Below, piece after piece: positions 9,347 through 17,206 of a stretch of 64,000 bases of DNA; the first letter of the stretch is position 1, and every line of letters starts with the position of its first letter. The stretch is taken from positions 1-64,000 of the forward strand of contig JAFAEO010000073.1 of NCBI GenBank assembly GCA_023423975.1, read 5' to 3'. The notes below the pieces were generated by a model. That model saw only the letters and a program-made list of their open reading frames with translations. It was not told the DNA's origin and searched no databases. Made by a program: the position numbers and the translations under genes. The DNA is from Pseudomonadota bacterium. GTDB taxonomy: Bacteria > Pseudomonadota > Gammaproteobacteria > Burkholderiales > Burkholderiaceae_B.

Positions 9347-10003
9347 GTGGCTGAACTAATCAGGAATCCCTTACAAAAAGCACTCGACCATATCCGTCAG
9401 TTCCGTCTGTGGACCGACGAAGAAGTCGAACACTCCATGCAACAGAACTTGGCCGGTACCGACCCGGACAATGTATGGGTTTTTGGTTACGGCTCCCTGA
9501 TCTGGCGTCCCGAATTCGAATTCCAGGAATGCCGTCTTGCCACTCTCCATGGTTATCATCGTGCGCTGTGTCTGTGGTCCAGCGTCAACCGCGGTACGCC
9601 GGAACGCCCTGGGCTGGTATTCGGCCTGGACGACGGCGGAAAATGCGAAGGCAAAGTTTTCAAACTGCGCCCCGATGCGCTGGAACAGGAATTTCGCGCC
9701 TTATGGAAACGCGAAATGGTCTCGGGTGCCTATATCCCCACCTGGACCCACTGCGAAACTGAACAAGGGACGGTGCGCGCCCTGGCTTTTATCATGGATC
9801 GTGAAAATCACGCTTACGCCAAGGACCTGACGTTCGAAGAAACCCTGCAGATCATCCTGAACGCCACCGGCCAGAACGGCCCCTGCCCTGAATATGTGAT
9901 TGAAACCGCGCATGCCCTGTCGGATGCCAACATCCAGGATCACGCCCTGTTCAAACTGGCAGATACGCTCAAGAAAACATACCCGGTAAAGCCAGCCACC
10001 TGA
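9347..10003 (+). CDS. ChaC-like gamma-glutamylcyclotransferase
   Basis: Predicted cytosolic enzyme releasing 5-oxoproline from gamma-glutamyl compounds, probably glutathione. 218 aa. The fold-defining motif VFGYGSLIWRPEFEF lies near residue 45; next come HGYHRALCLWSSVNRGTPERPGL cut into beta strands, and the catalytic-type Glu in LWKREMVSGAYIP near residue 125. It begins with GTG at 9347; an AAAGAAG ribosome binding site lies about 11 nt upstream. It stands before pdxH but is separated by almost 100 bp. Family assignment is firm; the exact substrate is inferred. Confidence 0.88.
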   Translation: MAELIRNPLQKALDHIRQFRLWTDEEVEHSMQQNLAGTDPDNVWVFGYGSLIWRPEFEFQECRLATLHGYHRALCLWSSVNRGTPERPGLVFGLDDGGKCEGKVFKLRPDALEQEFRALWKREMVSGAYIPTWTHCETEQGTVRALAFIMDRENHAYAKDLTFEETLQIILNATGQNGPCPEYVIETAHALSDANIQDHALFKLADTLKKTYPVKPAT

Positions 10004-10099
10004 CTGGACCAATCTGCTGTCGAAGACCGGGAATTGCCGGGGAAATCCGCCCAAGTGCAGTACACTATTCCTTTAGGTATTTTCCCTGAAGAAGTAATT

Positions 10100-10732
10100 A
10101 TGACGCTCGCAGATTTACGCCAGAACTACGAACAGAACGTGCTTCTGGAATCCCAGGTCGATCCCGACCCGATCAAACAATTCGAACGCTGGTTCAATGA
10201 TGCCGTCGCCGGCGGCATCAAGGAACCCAATGCCATGGTGCTGTCCACCGTGGACGCACGCCACAGACCGTCCTCCCGCACAGTCCTGCTCAAGGACCTG
10301 ACGGCCGAAGGCTTCACCTTTTTTACCAACTACGAATCGGGCAAAGGCCGCGATATTGCCGGCAATGCAGCGGTCAGCCTGTTGTTCGTCTGGCTGGGAC
10401 TGGAACGCCAGGTACATATCAACGGTATCGCGCGGCAATTGCCCGAAACTGAATCGACTGACTACTTTGTCAGCCGTCCGCTGGGCTCCCGAATCGGTGC
10501 CTGGGCATCCAAGCAAAGCCAGGTGATTAGCCGCGAAGAACTGGAAGAACGCGCAGAGGATTTCAGGGAGAAATTTGGCGATACCGTCCCGAAACCACCT
10601 CATTGGGGAGGCTATGTCATCATTCCGGAAATGATCGAATTCTGGCAGGGCCGTCCGTCGCGACTGCATGACCGGCTTCGTTATACGCGTGGCGAAAACG
10701 CCAGCTGGTCCATGGTTCGCCTGTCTCCCTGA
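10100..10732 (+). CDS. pdxH: Pyridoxamine 5'-phosphate oxidase
   Basis: FMN-dependent last step of PLP synthesis and salvage: PNP or PMP plus O2 gives PLP. 210 aa, normal length. Visible blocks are NAMVLSTVDARHRPSSRTVLLK (FMN phosphate binding, near residue 45), FFTNYESGKGRDIAGN, VRHINGIA-like VHINGIARQLPE, SRPLGSRIGAWASKQS, and the C-terminal EFWQGRPSRLHDRLRY, which carries PLP-binding residues. ATG 10100 is preferred over an in-frame ATG at 10034 because family members start at this level (MTLADLRQNYE). The gene precedes a flavin-dependent oxidoreductase pair after a 36-bp gap and may be co-transcribed with it. Confidence 0.95.
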   Translation: MTLADLRQNYEQNVLLESQVDPDPIKQFERWFNDAVAGGIKEPNAMVLSTVDARHRPSSRTVLLKDLTAEGFTFFTNYESGKGRDIAGNAAVSLLFVWLGLERQVHINGIARQLPETESTDYFVSRPLGSRIGAWASKQSQVISREELEERAEDFREKFGDTVPKPPHWGGYVIIPEMIEFWQGRPSRLHDRLRYTRGENASWSMVRLSP

Positions 10733-10768
10733 CATGATCACAAAGCCAAGAAATAAGGTATCGACACA

Positions 10769-11290
10769 ATGAGCGCACAGGCTCCGGATTTTGACTCACG
10801 GGATTTCAAGTCTGCGCTGGGCCGCTTTGCGACCGGCGTCACCATCGTGACGGCCACGCATCCGCAAACCGGCCATCCCATCGGATTGACCGTCAGCTCG
10901 TTCAACTCGGTCTCGCTGAACCCGCCACTGGTGCTCTGGAGCCTGATCAAATCCTCTTCCAACCGGGAAGCCTTTGAACAGATCACCCGCTACAACATCC
11001 ACATATTGAACGCCGAGCAGCTTACGCTGGCCCGCCAGTTTTCCGCCGGCAGTCCGCAAGAGCGTTTCCGCGACATACTCTGGACGCCGGGCGCCACAGA
11101 TGAACAAGTCCCCAAGCTGGATGACCGCTACTGCTCTGCCTGGTTTGAATGCTACAACCGCAATCACTACCACGAAGGGGATCATATGATCCTGATCGGC
11201 GAGGTAGAGCGATGCCACCACACTGATTCGCTGCCGCTGGTCTATCATGCGGGCAGTTTTGATCTGACCCCTACCCTAACAGAAACATAA
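10769..11290 (+). CDS. Flavin reductase family (FMN-binding split-barrel) protein
   Basis: 173 aa protein of the HpaC/ActVB flavin reductase family, which reduces FMN or FAD with NAD(P)H for a partner enzyme. Key block: FKSALGRFATGVTIVTA near residue 13, then GLTVSSFNSVSLNPPLVLWS (flavin contacts), and a C-terminal HMILIGEVERCHH. An AAGG site precedes ATG 10769. Its stop overlaps the start of the next gene (TAATG at 11288-11292), so the two are translationally coupled. The partner is therefore probably the FAD oxidoreductase downstream rather than a distant monooxygenase; this is inference. Confidence 0.85.
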   Translation: MSAQAPDFDSRDFKSALGRFATGVTIVTATHPQTGHPIGLTVSSFNSVSLNPPLVLWSLIKSSSNREAFEQITRYNIHILNAEQLTLARQFSAGSPQERFRDILWTPGATDEQVPKLDDRYCSAWFECYNRNHYHEGDHMILIGEVERCHHTDSLPLVYHAGSFDLTPTLTET

Positions 11291-12402
11291 TGAGTATTGA
11301 CATTGAATGCATCGTTGTCGGCGCCGGTGTCGTCGGGCTTGCCATAGCCCGCGAGCTGGCCTGTTCTGGAACCGAAGTGCTGGTACTGGAAGCTGAAGAA
11401 GCCATCGGCATGGGCACCAGCTCACGCAACTCCGAAGTGATTCATGCCGGTCTATATTATCCCGAAGGCAGCCTGAAGGCCCGCCTTTGTGTCGAAGGCA
11501 AAAAACAGCTTTATGCCTATTGTGATGCACGCCATATTCCGTACAAACGCATGGGCAAACTGCTGGTTGCCACAGCCGACAGCCAGGTGCCATATCTGGA
11601 AAAAATCGCCGCTCAGGGCAAAGCCAACGGCGTAGACGATCTGCAGTGGCTGACTGCCGAGCAAACGCGCAAACTGGAACCCGAACTTGACTGCGCCGCC
11701 GCTGTATTGTCTCCATCAACCGGCATTATCGATAGCCACGCCTATATGCTGGCCCTGCAGGGCGACGCAGAAAACGCCGGCGCCCAGGTTATTCTGCGCA
11801 CGCCCATGCTGCATGCGAATATCGATAGCGACGGCGCCTTTACCTGTCATTTTGGCGGGGACGAAGCCATGACTTTACGCTGTCGCACGCTCATTAATGC
11901 GTCTGGCCTGCATGCTCCTACGCTGGCACGCAACGTCGGCGGACTTGACCCGGCACATATTCCGGGCGAGTATTACTGCAAGGGCAGCTATTTCACGCTG
12001 AACCGCCGCGCGCCGTTTTCTCATCTTATCTATCCCATGCCCAACAGCGCAGGCCTTGGCGTGCACCTGACTCTGGATATGGGCGGCCAGGCAAAATTCG
12101 GACCCGATACCGAGTGGATTGAGGATGAAAACTATCTGGTCAACCCGGATCATGCCGCCGCTTTTGATCAAGCCATTCGCAGCTGGTGGCCGGGCCTGCC
12201 CGACAATGCCCTGGAGCCGGGCTATGCGGGCATTCGCCCCAAAATCGTGCCGGCCTCATCTACGGCGGGCGACTTTATTATTTCCGGCCCCGGCAATCAT
12301 GGCGTACCCGGCCTGGTCAATCTATTCGGCATTGAATCACCCGGCCTGACAGCGGCCCTGGCCATTGCAACGGCGACGGCCCAGGCCCTAACCTCCCGCT
12401 GA
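11290..12402 (+). CDS. FAD-dependent oxidoreductase, LhgO/L-2-hydroxyglutarate oxidase-like
   Basis: 370 aa member of the DAO/glycine oxidase superfamily. The N-terminal dinucleotide fold reads IVVGAGVVGLAIARELA (residue 7 on); IGMGTSSRNSEVIHAGLYYP near residue 45 is characteristic of the L2HGDH/LhgO branch. The C-terminal FAD-binding segment contains GYAGIRPKI and FIISGPGNHGVPGLVNLFGI. It probably oxidises L-2-hydroxyglutarate or a similar 2-hydroxyacid, feeding electrons to quinone or O2. It overlaps the flavin reductase stop codon by one base (TAATG). Substrate is inferred from motif similarity only. Confidence 0.85.
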   Translation: MSIDIECIVVGAGVVGLAIARELACSGTEVLVLEAEEAIGMGTSSRNSEVIHAGLYYPEGSLKARLCVEGKKQLYAYCDARHIPYKRMGKLLVATADSQVPYLEKIAAQGKANGVDDLQWLTAEQTRKLEPELDCAAAVLSPSTGIIDSHAYMLALQGDAENAGAQVILRTPMLHANIDSDGAFTCHFGGDEAMTLRCRTLINASGLHAPTLARNVGGLDPAHIPGEYYCKGSYFTLNRRAPFSHLIYPMPNSAGLGVHLTLDMGGQAKFGPDTEWIEDENYLVNPDHAAAFDQAIRSWWPGLPDNALEPGYAGIRPKIVPASSTAGDFIISGPGNHGVPGLVNLFGIESPGLTAALAIATATAQALTSR

Positions 12403-12433
12403 CCCCTAACCCGCTACCGACGCGCGAACGAAT

Positions 12434-13285
12434 ATGCAAAACGATTACATCCTCACTGTTTCCTGCCCGGACCGCACCGGCATTGTGCATGCCATTTCCG
12501 GCCTGCTGCTTGAAATGGAAGGCAACATTATTGATTCACAGCAATACGGGGACGAAGAAACCCAGCGTTTTTTCCTGCGCGTACATTTCAGCGTAGACAG
12601 TGCCATCAACCATGACGACATCCGCCTGAAATTTATTCCCCTGGGCGAAAAATTCAATATGACCTGGAAGCTGCATGACGCCCGCAAGAAAGCGCGCGTG
12701 CTGATCATGGTCAGCAAGCAGGGGCATTGTTTGAATGACCTGCTGTTTCGCGCCAATAGCGGCTCTCTGCCGATTGAAATTGTTGCCGTCGTCTCGAATC
12801 ACCGCGACTATGAAAGGCTGGCCACCGGCTACGGCATTCCCTTCCATTATCTGCCCGTGACGCCAGACACTAAAGCCGAGCAAGAGAAGCAGGTACTGGC
12901 GCTGGTAGAAAACCACAAGGCCGATGTTGTCGTACTGGCCCGTTATATGCAGATTTTGTCGGATCACTTCTGCCGTGCGCTGGAAGGTCGGGCAATCAAT
13001 ATCCACCACAGTTTTCTGCCCAGCTTCAAAGGTGCCAGGCCATACCACCAGGCCCATGCACGTGGCGTAAAAATCATTGGCGCCACGGCACACTATGTCA
13101 CCGCCGATCTGGACGAAGGCCCCATCATTGCCCAGGACATCGAGCAGGTAGACCACGCCATGTCGGCCAATGAGCTGACCCGGGTCGGCAGCGACATTGA
13201 GTCTCTGGTCTTGTCGCGCGCCGTCAAATATCACGTTGAACATCGTATTTTGCTCAATAACCACCGAACGGTGATTTTCCGCTAG
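12434..13285 (+). CDS. purU: Formyltetrahydrofolate deformylase
   Basis: Hydrolyses 10-formyl-THF to THF and formate, balancing one-carbon pools and supplying formate to PurT. 283 aa, normal length. An N-terminal ACT domain (YILTVSCPDRTGIVHAISG, residues 4-80) regulates the enzyme. The C-terminal formyltransferase fold carries INIHHSFLPSFKGARPYHQA (catalytic Asn-His region) and the DEGPIIAQDIEQVDH block with the catalytic Asp. Gap to the preceding gene is 31 bp, so it may belong to the same transcript. Secure. Confidence 0.95.
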   Translation: MQNDYILTVSCPDRTGIVHAISGLLLEMEGNIIDSQQYGDEETQRFFLRVHFSVDSAINHDDIRLKFIPLGEKFNMTWKLHDARKKARVLIMVSKQGHCLNDLLFRANSGSLPIEIVAVVSNHRDYERLATGYGIPFHYLPVTPDTKAEQEKQVLALVENHKADVVVLARYMQILSDHFCRALEGRAINIHHSFLPSFKGARPYHQAHARGVKIIGATAHYVTADLDEGPIIAQDIEQVDHAMSANELTRVGSDIESLVLSRAVKYHVEHRILLNNHRTVIFR

Positions 13286-13391
13286 GATCGGGCCTGGCGG
13301 CTATATTGTGAGATCCCGATGCTTGCTGGATTGCACTTCGGAAAACACGATATTGACAAAAAAGGTGCTGTTGAGTAAATTAAAACCTGAA

Positions 13392-13415
13392 ACCGGTGGG
13401 TTGGGGCCCACCGGT
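13392..13415 (-). terminator. Terminator hairpin of small-protein cassette 1
   Basis: Perfect 9-bp stem ACCGGTGGG / CCCACCGGT with a 6-nt loop, 7 bp downstream of the small gene's stop codon. On the minus strand it is followed by a broken T-rich tail (TTTCAGGTTTTAATTT). Copy 2 has the same structure with two compensatory base-pair changes. Confidence 0.7.
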
Positions 13416-13421
13416 CCCTGA

Positions 13422-13499
13422 TTAGTAAGCTGGGGCGCTGTACACCAGCAGCATCAGCACTATACAGATCAGGATAAGTTGTAATACGATTCTGTTCAT
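13422..13499 (-). CDS. 25-residue hydrophobic small protein, copy 1
   Basis: ATG at 13499, TAA at 13422-13424. A near-perfect Shine-Dalgarno AAGGAGGAT lies 5-7 nt upstream of the ATG, stronger than at most genes in the window. The product starts MNRIVLQLILI, continues with an almost uninterrupted Leu/Ile/Val/Met stretch, and ends LVYSAPAY: a single predicted membrane helix with a short polar tail. Copy 2 differs at two residues (Cys12 to Gly, Ala22 to Met), has one synonymous change (Asn2) and keeps the frame, which argues for coding. Too short for normal gene calling. I do not recognise the family. It could be a membrane-acting regulator, a stress peptide or a toxin-like peptide; none is shown. 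Confidence 0.7.
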   Translation of the reverse strand: MNRIVLQLILICIVLMLLVYSAPAY

Positions 13500-13516
13500 C
13501 GTATCCTCCTTATCAG

Positions 13517-13542
13517 GCAGGGCCCGGCTTCGGTCGGGCCCT
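13517..13542 (-). promoter_or_regulatory. Leader hairpin before small-protein gene 1
   Basis: GGGCCCG and CGGGCCC arms (7 bp) lie in the 5' leader of the small gene, a few nucleotides before its Shine-Dalgarno site. On the plus strand the same hairpin is followed by TTTT and could end transcripts coming from purU. A second inverted repeat, CTGCAC/GTGCAG, lies just further upstream in the leader. Both are kept in copy 2. Confidence 0.55.
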
Positions 13543-13876
13543 TTTACCGTCTGCACCGCCCTTCAGTGCAGCAGCGTTATTCTGCTTTTTTCTTTGATCG
13601 CCACCGCGTGCTCTTGATCGAATATATCATTGCGTTATCTCCACATTCGTAACCGAGAGACAACTGGATGAGGCGCCGATTGGGCGCGTAGATGTCGCGG
13701 CCATGGGCAGCGAGTGCGACAAGAACCATTGCCTCCAAGCCTTTCCATCCGCTGGTTTGACTGCTTGGACAAACTGCTATAGCCTGAAAGTGGCCATTTA
13801 GCGGGAATTCGTTCAACAGGAACCTGAACAGTCGCAGGTCATTTGACATACCGAAATTTACGGAGGGTAGATCGCC

Positions 13877-14248
13877 ATGAGAATAGAACGCTTAGGTAAT
13901 CTTAATGTGTACTTTGCTGCCGCTGAGGGACCTGCATTATCGAGCGAACAGGATGCGCTGGACCTCATAGGCGAAACCTACGGCCAGGAGATCGACGTCA
14001 TCGTTGTGCCGGCTGCTCGCTTTACCCCTTTGTTCTTCCAACTCAGCAATCAACAAGCGGGGCACTTCTTTCAGAAGATGCAAAATTATCTTGCACGCCT
14101 GGTGATCCTCGGTGACATTTCAGCCTACAGTGCCAGCAGTAAGGCGCTACGGGATTTCGTGAGCGAAACCAACCGCATAGGCCACCATCTGTTCACAGCC
14201 ACCGAATCCGAGATGCAAGTCCGGCTTTGTGGAAAAAGCTTAAACTGA
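13877..14248 (+). CDS. DUF4180 domain protein
   Basis: 123 aa soluble protein. The DUF4180 pattern as I know it is visible: SSEQDALDLIGETYGQEIDVIVVPAARF, FFQLSNQQAGHFFQKMQNY, RLVILGDISAYSASSKALRDF and ETNRIGHHLF (quoted in pieces). The family is uncharacterised, though sometimes found near regulators and acetyltransferases. GGAGG precedes ATG 13877. The gene lies between two copies of the small-protein cassette, which are on the opposite strand. The C-terminal tail beyond about residue 105 is unconserved to my eye. Confidence 0.75.
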   Translation: MRIERLGNLNVYFAAAEGPALSSEQDALDLIGETYGQEIDVIVVPAARFTPLFFQLSNQQAGHFFQKMQNYLARLVILGDISAYSASSKALRDFVSETNRIGHHLFTATESEMQVRLCGKSLN

Positions 14249-14571
14249 CGTCCGCCTTTTGCAGGCAAACGCTTAGCAGCAGACATTCCACTTTTCGCCC
14301 TGGCTCCTGGCGTAACGTTGCTGTAAAAATTTCGGAGGCGGGAACACTTTATCGGGGATTGCACTTTCCAGCACTTCGCCCGGCAAGATGACTAGACAGC
14401 AATTTTTCGCATTTTCCTGTGTTTGCTACCTCGTGGTGCTGATCGAAAATCGCCATTGGGTTAATGTCACCTTCGCAAACCCAGCGACGATATTGCTATG
14501 TTGCTCAACACGAGCCTTCGGAAAGTACGACATTGACAAAAGAAATACAGTTGAGTAAATTAAAACCTGAA

Positions 14572-14596
14572 ACCGGCGAGCCGTATACTCGCCGGT
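14572..14596 (-). terminator. Terminator hairpin of small-protein cassette 2
   Basis: Perfect 9-bp stem ACCGGCGAG / CTCGCCGGT with a 7-nt loop, downstream of the small gene's stop. Relative to copy 1, stem positions 6 and 8 changed on both arms (T-A to C-G, G-C to A-T), so pairing was kept while sequence changed. Confidence 0.7.
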
Positions 14597-14602
14597 CCCT
14601 GA

Positions 14603-14680
14603 TCAGTAAGCTGGCATGCTGTACACCAGCAGCATCAGCACTATTCCGATCAGGATAAGTTGTAATACGATTCTATTCAT
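14603..14680 (-). CDS. 25-residue hydrophobic small protein, copy 2
   Basis: ATG at 14680, TGA at 14603-14605, with the same AAGGAGGAT Shine-Dalgarno site as copy 1. The product starts MNRIVLQLILIG and ends LVYSMPAY, again one hydrophobic helix. Compared with copy 1 the stop codon changed type (TAA to TGA), Asn2 changed codon silently, and two amino acids changed; there is no indel. This pattern fits selection on a short membrane peptide. Function unknown. Confidence 0.7.
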   Translation of the reverse strand: MNRIVLQLILIGIVLMLLVYSMPAY

Positions 14681-14698
14681 CGTATCCTCCTTATCAGG

Positions 14699-14724
14699 CA
14701 GGGCCCGGCTTCGGTCGGGCCCTT
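14699..14724 (-). promoter_or_regulatory. Leader hairpin before small-protein gene 2
   Basis: Identical GGGCCCG/CGGGCCC hairpin to copy 1, in the transcribed leader just before the Shine-Dalgarno site; preceded by the same CTGCAC/GTGCAG inverted repeat. On the plus strand it is followed by TTTT. Confidence 0.5.
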
Positions 14725-14851
14725 TTACCGTCTGCACAGACCTTCAGTGCAGCAGCGTTATTCTGCTTTTTTCTTTGCTTGCTGCTACCGGAGTTTGATC
14801 CGGAATGTCACTGCGTCATTACCGCAATCGCGCGTGAAGCGTGCGCCAGGT

Positions 14852-15745
14852 TTAGCGTATCGTCTGCGCCTTCAGCCAGGATTCAAACAGGGTCAGCGCC
14901 TCGGGGTAGGTTTCGGCTTTTGGATAGCCAAAATAATAGGCGGTCTCCACCGGCAGGGTTGCCGATACCGGCATCACATAGCGACCACTTTTAATATGCT
15001 CACGGGCAACAAAAGCTGGCACCAGCGCCACACCCAACCCAGCATCTACAGCAGCCAGCAGCATGGTGAACAGCTCATAACGCGGCCCACCCAGCACCAG
15101 TGGCGTAAATGGCACGGCGTTATGTTCATACCAGTTGGGCCAGGCATCGGGACGCGTCATCATGTGCAAATGCGTCAGTTGCGCCAGCGCCCCTGCCCCT
15201 TTAACCTTTGCGCGGGCCAGCAATTGCGAGGAACATACCGGAACCAATTCCTGTTCACGAAACAACATGACGCCTTGTGTATTTGGCCAGGGCTGTGCGG
15301 CATGATAAATGGCGCCATCCACCGGCACATCGGTAAACTGGAACGGATGGGTGCGTACCGACAGGCTGATCTGGACGTCGGGCCAATGGCGCTGGAAATC
15401 GGCCAGCCGGGGAATCAGCCAGGTGGTAGCCAAGGTAGGCAACGTCGCTATATGCAGGCTGCGTCCCAGGCCGGAGCGGCTCATTAAGCCAAACGTATCC
15501 TTTTGCAGTTGCTCCAGATGGTGACGAATGCGCGCTGCATATTCCGCGCCCTGTGTCGTGAGCGATATGCGCCGGCGCACGCGGTTAAACAGCGTCACGC
15601 CCAATCGGGCTTCAAGCCCTTCAACCTGCCTAAATACCGCACTGTGGGTCAGCGACAATTCTTCGGCAGCCCTGGAAAACGAACCCAGACGAGCACAGGC
15701 CTCAAACGCCTGTAATGCGCCGAGGCTGGGAATACCTTTACGCAC
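14852..15745 (-). CDS. LysR-family regulator, GcvA-like, divergent from gcdH
   Basis: 297 aa if started at GTG 15745, preceded by GGGAGAGGG; an upstream ATG at 15844 would add 33 residues that family members lack. The N-terminal winged helix reads LGALQAFEACARLGSFSRAA (about residues 8-27), then ELSLTHSAVFRQVEGLEARLG. The C-terminal part is the usual effector-binding domain of the GcvA/AmpR branch. Divergent placement beside gcdH suggests it controls glutaryl-CoA dehydrogenase, as GcdR does in pseudomonads; likely effector is glutarate or a glutaryl derivative. That role is inferred from context. Confidence 0.88.
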   Translation of the reverse strand: MRKGIPSLGALQAFEACARLGSFSRAAEELSLTHSAVFRQVEGLEARLGVTLFNRVRRRISLTTQGAEYAARIRHHLEQLQKDTFGLMSRSGLGRSLHIATLPTLATTWLIPRLADFQRHWPDVQISLSVRTHPFQFTDVPVDGAIYHAAQPWPNTQGVMLFREQELVPVCSSQLLARAKVKGAGALAQLTHLHMMTRPDAWPNWYEHNAVPFTPLVLGGPRYELFTMLLAAVDAGLGVALVPAFVAREHIKSGRYVMPVSATLPVETAYYFGYPKAETYPEALTLFESWLKAQTIR

Positions 15746-15923
15746 AGCCCTCTCCCATGTGAAACAATCTGAATACAGCGCACGACATTGTGCATTTTTA
15801 TCAATTGAATATTGATAATTTAACACATACAATGCAATCATCAAGATGACGCTGACGGTCTGGCGATCAAATCAGCCCTTACCATCCGAAACCATATTTC
15901 ATCAATACAGACAGGAGCCATAC

Positions 15924-17117
15924 ATGTCCTCTAACCCCTCATTTCACTGGGACGATCCCCTGTTGCTCAATGCACAGTTGACCGACGAAGAACGCATGAT
16001 CCGCGATGCCGCTGCGGCATACTGCCAGGACAAATTGGCGCCCCGTGTGTTGGAAGCTTTTCGCCACGAGAAAACCGATCCGGCCATTTTCAGCGAAATG
16101 GGCGAACTGGGCCTGCTGGGCCCCACCATTCCTGAACAGTACGGTGGTGGTGGCCTGAACTACGTCGCCTATGGACTCATCGCGCGCGAAGTGGAGCGCA
16201 TAGACTCGGGCTATCGTTCCATGATGAGTGTCCAGTCTTCACTGGTGATGGTGCCAATTAATGAATTCGGCAGCGAAGAACAAAAATCCAAATATCTGCC
16301 TAAACTGGCCTCGGGTCAGTGGATCGGCTGCTTCGGCCTGACCGAGCCCAATCACGGCTCTGATCCGGACGGCATGGAAACCCGCGCAAAAAAAATCGAC
16401 AGCGGCTACAGCCTGAGCGGCAACAAAATGTGGATCACCAACTCCCCGATCGCTGATGTATTCGTCGTATGGGCGCGTTGTGTCGGTGGCGACTTTGACG
16501 GGAAAATCCGCGGCTTCATTCTGGAAAAAGGCATGAAAGGCCTGTCCGCACCCGCCATCCACGGCAAGGTCGGCCTGCGCGCCTCTATCACAGGTGAAAT
16601 TGTGATGGACGACGTACAAGTGTCTGATGACCAGATGCTGCCGGGTGTCAGCGGTCTGCGCGGTCCCTTCACCTGCCTGAACTCTGCCCGTTACGGCATC
16701 GCCTGGGGTGCATTGGGCGCTGCCGAAGCCTGCTGGCACACAGCCCGCCAATACACAATGGATCGCAAACAGTTTGGTCGCCCGCTGGCACAGAACCAGC
16801 TGATCCAGAAGAAGCTGGCCGACATGCAGACAGAAATCACGCTTGGCCTGCAGGGCTGCCTGCGGCTGGGTCGCATGAAAGACGAAGGCACTGCTGCCGT
16901 TGAAATCACATCCATCATGAAACGCAATTCCTGCGGCAAATCGCTGGATATTGCCCGTATGGCGCGCGACATGCTGGGTGGTAACGGTATTTCAGACGAA
17001 TTTGGCGTAGCCCGTCATCTGGTGAATCTGGAAGTGGTCAATACCTACGAAGGCACGCATGATGTACACGCCCTGATTCTGGGCCGTGCACAAACCGGCC
17101 TGCAGGCGTTCTACTAA
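15924..17117 (+). CDS. gcdH: Glutaryl-CoA dehydrogenase
   Basis: FAD-dependent oxidative decarboxylation of glutaryl-CoA to crotonyl-CoA, in lysine/tryptophan and aromatic (benzoyl-CoA-type) catabolism. 397 aa, typical length. Clear blocks are FHWDDPLLL at the N-terminus, QYGGGGLNYVAYGLIAREVE, the flavin block CFGLTEPNHGSDPDGMETRA, the flexible KMWITNSPIADVFVVWA segment, and NTYEGTHDVHALILGRA near the end, which holds the catalytic Glu. AGGAG lies 6 nt before ATG 15924, chosen over an upstream ATG at 15846. A strong terminator follows. Identification is firm. Confidence 0.94.
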   Translation: MSSNPSFHWDDPLLLNAQLTDEERMIRDAAAAYCQDKLAPRVLEAFRHEKTDPAIFSEMGELGLLGPTIPEQYGGGGLNYVAYGLIAREVERIDSGYRSMMSVQSSLVMVPINEFGSEEQKSKYLPKLASGQWIGCFGLTEPNHGSDPDGMETRAKKIDSGYSLSGNKMWITNSPIADVFVVWARCVGGDFDGKIRGFILEKGMKGLSAPAIHGKVGLRASITGEIVMDDVQVSDDQMLPGVSGLRGPFTCLNSARYGIAWGALGAAEACWHTARQYTMDRKQFGRPLAQNQLIQKKLADMQTEITLGLQGCLRLGRMKDEGTAAVEITSIMKRNSCGKSLDIARMARDMLGGNGISDEFGVARHLVNLEVVNTYEGTHDVHALILGRAQTGLQAFY

Positions 17118-17128
17118 GCATCAAAGAA

Positions 17129-17150
17129 GGATGCTGTGGCCCCAGCATCC
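17129..17150 (+). terminator. Stem-loop just after gcdH
   Basis: GGATGCTG / CAGCATCC, an 8-bp perfect stem with a 6-nt loop, 11 bp beyond the gcdH stop. No T-tract follows directly; it precedes the stronger terminator at 17170-17206 and may protect the 3' end. Confidence 0.55.
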
Positions 17151-17169
17151 TCAAGAATCATCAGGCCAG

Positions 17170-17206
17170 AAAAAAGCCAGCATGCGGTACTTGATGCTGG
17201 CTTTTT
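17170..17206. terminator. Bidirectional intrinsic terminator after gcdH
   Basis: AAAAAGCCAGCAT and ATGCTGGCTTTTT form a 13-bp inverted repeat with a 10-nt loop. The A-run on one side and T-run on the other make it work on either strand, ending gcdH and anything reading down from the ureA side. The stretch 17207-17495 shows no gene; in particular no ureB follows ureA. Confidence 0.9.

Larger units (their letters stand above)
13337..13596 (-). repeat. Cassette repeat copy 1 (about 260 bp; partner at 14516-14777)
   Basis: Direct repeat, same orientation as copy 2. It covers the whole 25-aa gene with its leader and terminator. Long identical runs include TTGAGTAAATTAAAACCTGA and the GGGCCCGGCTTCGGTCGGGC hairpin. 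Weaker similarity seems to continue past the 3' edge to about 13650 (compare 14830). No transposase or terminal inverted repeats are seen, so it looks like a gene duplication rather than an insertion sequence. Confidence 0.85.
14516..14777 (-). repeat. Cassette repeat copy 2 (about 262 bp; partner at 13337-13596)
   Basis: Diverged direct copy of the cassette at 13337-13596, same strand, 1.18 kb away. Most differences fall in the 5' flank, the terminator stem and a few codons, while the leader hairpin and ribosome binding site are identical. The stretch 14249-14515 between the DUF4180 gene and this copy shows no gene. Confidence 0.85.

Noticed and set aside
13517..13542. GGGCCCG/CGGGCCC hairpin read only as a plus-strand terminator of purU
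   Set aside because: TTTT follows on the plus strand, but it lies over 230 bp past purU and is copied together with the minus-strand small gene, so a leader role there is the better reading; both may hold.
13577..13849. 90-codon open frame on the minus strand between cassette copy 1 and the DUF4180 gene
   Set aside because: No ribosome binding site, no family resemblance, and its 3' end runs into the repeat; probably chance.
13337..14777. Insertion sequence or integron explanation for the duplicated cassette
   Set aside because: No transposase, terminal inverted repeats, target duplication or attC-like site could be seen.
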